This document shows positions 6,501 to 7,501 of a stretch of 7,501 nt of DNA, piece by piece. The notes under the pieces are model-generated. The model searched no databases and was not told where the DNA came from. It was given only the letters and a program-made list of their open reading frames with translations. The stretch's first letter is position 1. Each line of letters opens with the position of its first letter. A program made the position numbers and the translations under genes. The stretch covers positions 1-7,501 of the forward strand of contig JBJOQB010000075.1 in assembly GCA_046050125.1 (NCBI GenBank). Direction: 5' to 3'. The DNA comes from JAHFQJ01 sp046050125. GTDB lineage: Bacteria; Pseudomonadota; Gammaproteobacteria; Burkholderiales; Burkholderiaceae.

Positions 6501-7183
6501 TCAAAGTAGTTTTGATATGATTCTACGCCTGTACTATCTTTACCATCTTTATTTTTCTTAAGAATTTTTTTGCATAGGGTTGTTTGTTTATTTTTATATT
6601 TGCTATACAGCAACTGCCCTACTGTTTGAAAATTTCGTTCTTTAATTTCATCAGCTAAGCGTTTAATTGTGCCTTTTACAGCTCCTTTTTCTTCATCTTT
6701 TTCATTAGTTTCTTTCTGTAAATCCTTACGGCTACTTTTAAAACCTCGCCTTTGTTGTAAATGAAAAATTGCCCTGCCTAATTCATATGGTGTTAATTCA
6801 TCACATATGCCTTTACTACGTAATTCATAAGGATTTAAATCTTTTAATTCATTTGCTTCGGTTTGATTTTTTGGCATTAAACCAATTTTTTGTAATTCAT
6901 AAAACAAACCCATACGCCTGCCAACCTTGCGGTCAATTTGCCTACGTGCTTGGCGTGCCATGCGTCTTGCTGCAGCTAAGCTATCGCCTAATCCACCTGA
7001 TTTGCTTGATGTTCTACCATCACTAAAAATGCGACTACCCATGGCGATGACATTATCGTAAATTGTTTCCTCATTAATAATGTTAAATTTTAGAATTGCC
7101 CAGCCAATACTTGATGTGCCAAGGTCTAAGCCTAAACGATATATGCTTTCTATATTGCTATTTTGTTGATTTAATGATTGCAT
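3578..7183 (-). CDS. cas9: Cas9 RNA-guided DNA endonuclease, type II (probably II-C)
   Basis: Cas9 binds the crRNA:tracrRNA pair and cuts both strands of matching DNA. RuvC-I is YRLGLDLGTSSIGWAI with catalytic Asp20. The Arg-rich bridge helix follows (about 70-100, AAARRMARQARRQIDRKVGRR). The recognition lobe spans roughly 105-590. RuvC-II has Glu604 (IHIELSRDL). The HNH domain has WEIDHILPYSRSF with Asp690 and His691, then Asn705 and Asn714. RuvC-III has HRHHALDAVVIALAD with His937 and Asp940. The C-terminal PAM-interacting part is roughly 1040-1201. All nuclease residues are present, so it should be active. At 1201 aa it is longer than the compact 980-1090 aa II-C enzymes and shorter than typical II-A or II-B ones. 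The start at 7183 puts AAGG 9 nt upstream and RuvC-I 14 residues in. No obvious promoter lies in the 37 bp after the tracrRNA terminator, so transcription may come through that terminator. The neighbouring tracrRNA, cas1, cas2 and array support the call; the PAM cannot be read from sequence. Confidence 0.98.
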   Translation of the reverse strand: MQSLNQQNSNIESIYRLGLDLGTSSIGWAILKFNIINEETIYDNVIAMGSRIFSDGRTSSKSGGLGDSLAAARRMARQARRQIDRKVGRRMGLFYELQKIGLMPKNQTEANELKDLNPYELRSKGICDELTPYELGRAIFHLQQRRGFKSSRKDLQKETNEKDEEKGAVKGTIKRLADEIKERNFQTVGQLLYSKYKNKQTTLCKKILKKNKDGKDSTGVESYQNYFDRSMIMHEFNLLWQEQSKNKEVFANILTDENKELIRRTIFFQRPLKDQAIGKCTYIHSEPRAALCLPSTELYRIWADIGNLVLKPSVHNAYADDKMLSLDEKQMLVNALLEQESMAFTKVLEIIFKDKKQEKEWKCNLHTSKSDKLNGAKTYSQLIKILGLEQCHELGLEKLDQITKLIFQDKLALSQQQQSYIKSHRLDNDEIEQVFSQALKQQFDFSDDIINALIHIKLNNDYASISTKAMMQMLQYMNGSKEFSYTEKNKETEEIKQGFGASQYWAKVNCDFKDNQYRDEALAKLPYYGEVVSQYCIPQKHLFEYLELNKDKLHANTKQEIEVGKITNPSVHITLNELRKIVNLLLEKYGKILNNHQFDNIHIELSRDLCLGQKSVDDIIRKQNKNETINQKYKDELLKLGIMPNKESMLKLSLFKYLEAVGIKQCIYTGNPLPASSQELFNNSADWEIDHILPYSRSFDDSRMNKILIHRIANQAKGERTPWEYVSQYFTPTEQQEFRKFILSKFPDEEKGGKIIKRGRHWVFLEEGTEYLKNNPNAKKHERLMNDTRYMTRVARMYLQALYNKYDDSIERKEQRNNKVVAIPSGKITAHMRREWHLDNLLWTDEQKEVRKDIKIQLQNYKDSYDNNQLSDELLRKYDMLSDLKNCCIDRKTYEYFNELMDKSISEGLSEKDVAEANDKFNKAKAKLKNRNDHRHHALDAVVIALADISMVQNAGKTSKQNEYLNKNEKEKIIQKDAPPTLREHLKQRIAKINVSHKPDHATAGVMHKETAMNIINTYGDKCSVKANKEIIKNITQKSLLGIKDKTGRIYKYYATESNYCYEIYINEKGKIDGDIISTYTTNQKAYQQYMQDKELFNSKTFNNGNPHEGKKLLMRLIMGDMLQIEESGIKRLVYIQKMTEGSITFNEHFEANCNARYLAGLQGVSFIAKSKSPSKLKEWNAQKVVVTPIGQVKPLKKIKY

Positions 7184-7220
7184 GTTAGTTTGCCTTACTA
7201 GTGAAATGCATGAAGCACAA

Positions 7221-7249
7221 AAGGAAAAGCCCCTACTAAAAGCAGGGGC
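7221..7249 (-). terminator. Rho-independent terminator of the tracrRNA
   Basis: On the - strand GCCCCTGCT pairs with AGTAGGGGC (7229-7249): nine pairs, one a G-U, around a TTT loop. TTTTCCTT follows on that strand. Reading on the + strand, no T-run follows, so it acts for - strand transcription. It also forms the 3' hairpin of the tracrRNA. The cas9 ATG is 37 bp further on. Confidence 0.85.
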
Positions 7250-7310
7250 AACATTTGTTGATTATGAATAAATCTTATTACTATTCATAACACTATTTCT
7301 AATGTAATAT
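7221..7310 (-). ncRNA. tracrRNA, trans-activating CRISPR RNA
   Basis: The + strand at 7281-7310 matches repeat positions 4-33 at 28 of 30 bases, so a - strand transcript carries the anti-repeat. The two differences (repeat T14 against C7291, G29 against A7306) become G-U wobbles in RNA, giving 30 unbroken pairs with the crRNA repeat. Downstream on the - strand come a possible hairpin (inverted repeat 7262-7270 with 7282-7290, overlapping the anti-repeat), a small hairpin at 7249-7260 (CAAC/GTTG) and a strong terminator hairpin. The predicted RNA is about 90 nt, ordinary for II-C. It lies just upstream of cas9 on the same strand. Ends are inferred from the promoter and terminator. Confidence 0.9.
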
Positions 7311-7316
7311 GAAATA

Positions 7317-7345
7317 ATGATAATATAAGATAAAAAATAAATCAA
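7317..7345 (-). promoter_or_regulatory. Candidate tracrRNA promoter
   Basis: On the - strand TTGATT (7340-7345, 4 of 6) and TATCAT (7317-7322, 5 of 6) are separated by exactly 17 bp. The expected start, near 7310, falls at the first paired base of the anti-repeat. This is the only spot near the anti-repeat where I found both boxes well spaced, but the DNA is AT-rich. Confidence 0.55.
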
Positions 7346-7349
7346 TTAT

Positions 7350-7402
7350 TTTGTAGTAAATAGATTAAATTACTACAAATACATATTTTATATATGTATT
7401 TG
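7350..7402. repeat. Two overlapping perfect inverted repeats upstream of the tracrRNA promoter
   Basis: TTTGTAGTAA (7350-7359) and TTACTACAAA (7370-7379) form a 10-bp inverted repeat with a 10-nt loop. CAAATACATAT (7376-7386) and ATATGTATTTG (7392-7402) form an 11-bp one with a 5-nt loop. They share 7376-7379, so only one can form fully at a time. The first ends 4 bp from the proposed -35 box. They could be a terminator for whatever lies to the right or an operator for the tracrRNA-cas9 unit. Confidence 0.6.
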
Positions 7403-7483
7403 TTTTCTAAAAAAATACTATTTATTTAATTTTTGAAGATATATAATTAAATAAAGTTATAAAATATACTAATCAAATAAACT

Positions 7484-7501
7484 ATGAGAATAGCAAATCC
7501 A
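7484..7501 (+). CDS. Possible start of a gene cut by the window edge
   Basis: An ATG at 7484 opens a frame that runs MRIANP to the edge. No clear Shine-Dalgarno precedes it. A TATAAT lies at 7442-7447 without a good -35. Some PD-(D/E)XK nuclease proteins of host-associated bacteria start with a similar R-x-x-NP sequence, as does the nuclease gene in this window (MNRFINP), but six residues cannot settle identity. Confidence 0.3.

Noticed and set aside
4901..7026. Three + strand open frames of 68-85 codons inside cas9 (4901-5107, 6247-6477, 6769-7026)
   Set aside because: They are antisense to a continuous, well-conserved cas9 frame and have no recognisable product.
3578..7183. Frameshift or inactivated Cas9
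   Set aside because: One uninterrupted frame carries the RuvC-I, RuvC-II, HNH and RuvC-III residues.
1..7501. csn2, cas4 or another subtype-defining gene
   Set aside because: None is found between the array and tracrRNA. Genes outside the window cannot be excluded, so II-C remains the best but not proven subtype.
1..7501. tRNA, rRNA or riboswitch
   Set aside because: No cloverleaf, rRNA segment or riboswitch core was recognised in the intergenic stretches.

Overview
The window holds a nearly complete type II CRISPR-Cas locus in very AT-rich DNA. The gene set cas9, cas1, cas2, with no csn2 or cas4 visible, fits subtype II-C. Low GC, a PDDEXK_2 'transposase/nuclease' gene, and a 68-bp palindromic repeat with TGTCATTCCC/GGTATGACA ends (a style common in Wolbachia- and Rickettsia-like genomes) suggest an intracellular or host-associated alphaproteobacterium, perhaps Rickettsiales-like. 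This placement is an inference.

Layout, left to right. Positions 1-817 are the right-hand end of a CRISPR array: 13 copies of a 36-bp repeat (the first cut by the window edge) and 12 spacers of 29-30 bp, read on the + strand. A rho-independent terminator follows at 822-864. cas2 (923-1258) and cas1 (1410-2357) lie on the - strand, convergent with the array. A + strand gene for a PD-(D/E)XK nuclease/putative transposase (2538-3449) sits between cas1 and cas9, where cas genes are normally contiguous. A palindromic repeat (3494-3561) fills the gap before cas9 (- strand, 3578-7183, 1201 aa, all nuclease residues present). Upstream of cas9 is a tracrRNA gene on the - strand (about 7310 to 7221) with its own promoter and terminator. 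Two stem-loops (7350-7402) lie behind that promoter. The last 18 bases may start another gene.

How it works together. Each repeat ends in a perfect extended -10 box (TGNTATAAT) flush with the spacer, so each crRNA can probably be transcribed from its own repeat, as known for Neisseria II-C arrays. The predicted start, about 7 nt into each spacer, would leave a guide of about 23-24 nt. The anti-repeat upstream of cas9 differs from the repeat at two of 30 aligned positions. Both become G-U wobbles in the crRNA:tracrRNA duplex, so pairing is unbroken. One of those changes, plus changes at the end, destroys the promoter copy there. Cas9 would use the duplex for interference; Cas1 and Cas2 would add spacers. 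The inserted nuclease gene separates the adaptation genes from cas9, and a separate cas1 promoter can be proposed.

The strongest observations are the repeat-borne promoters, the wobble-preserved anti-repeat that has lost its promoter, and the nuclease gene splitting the cas genes.
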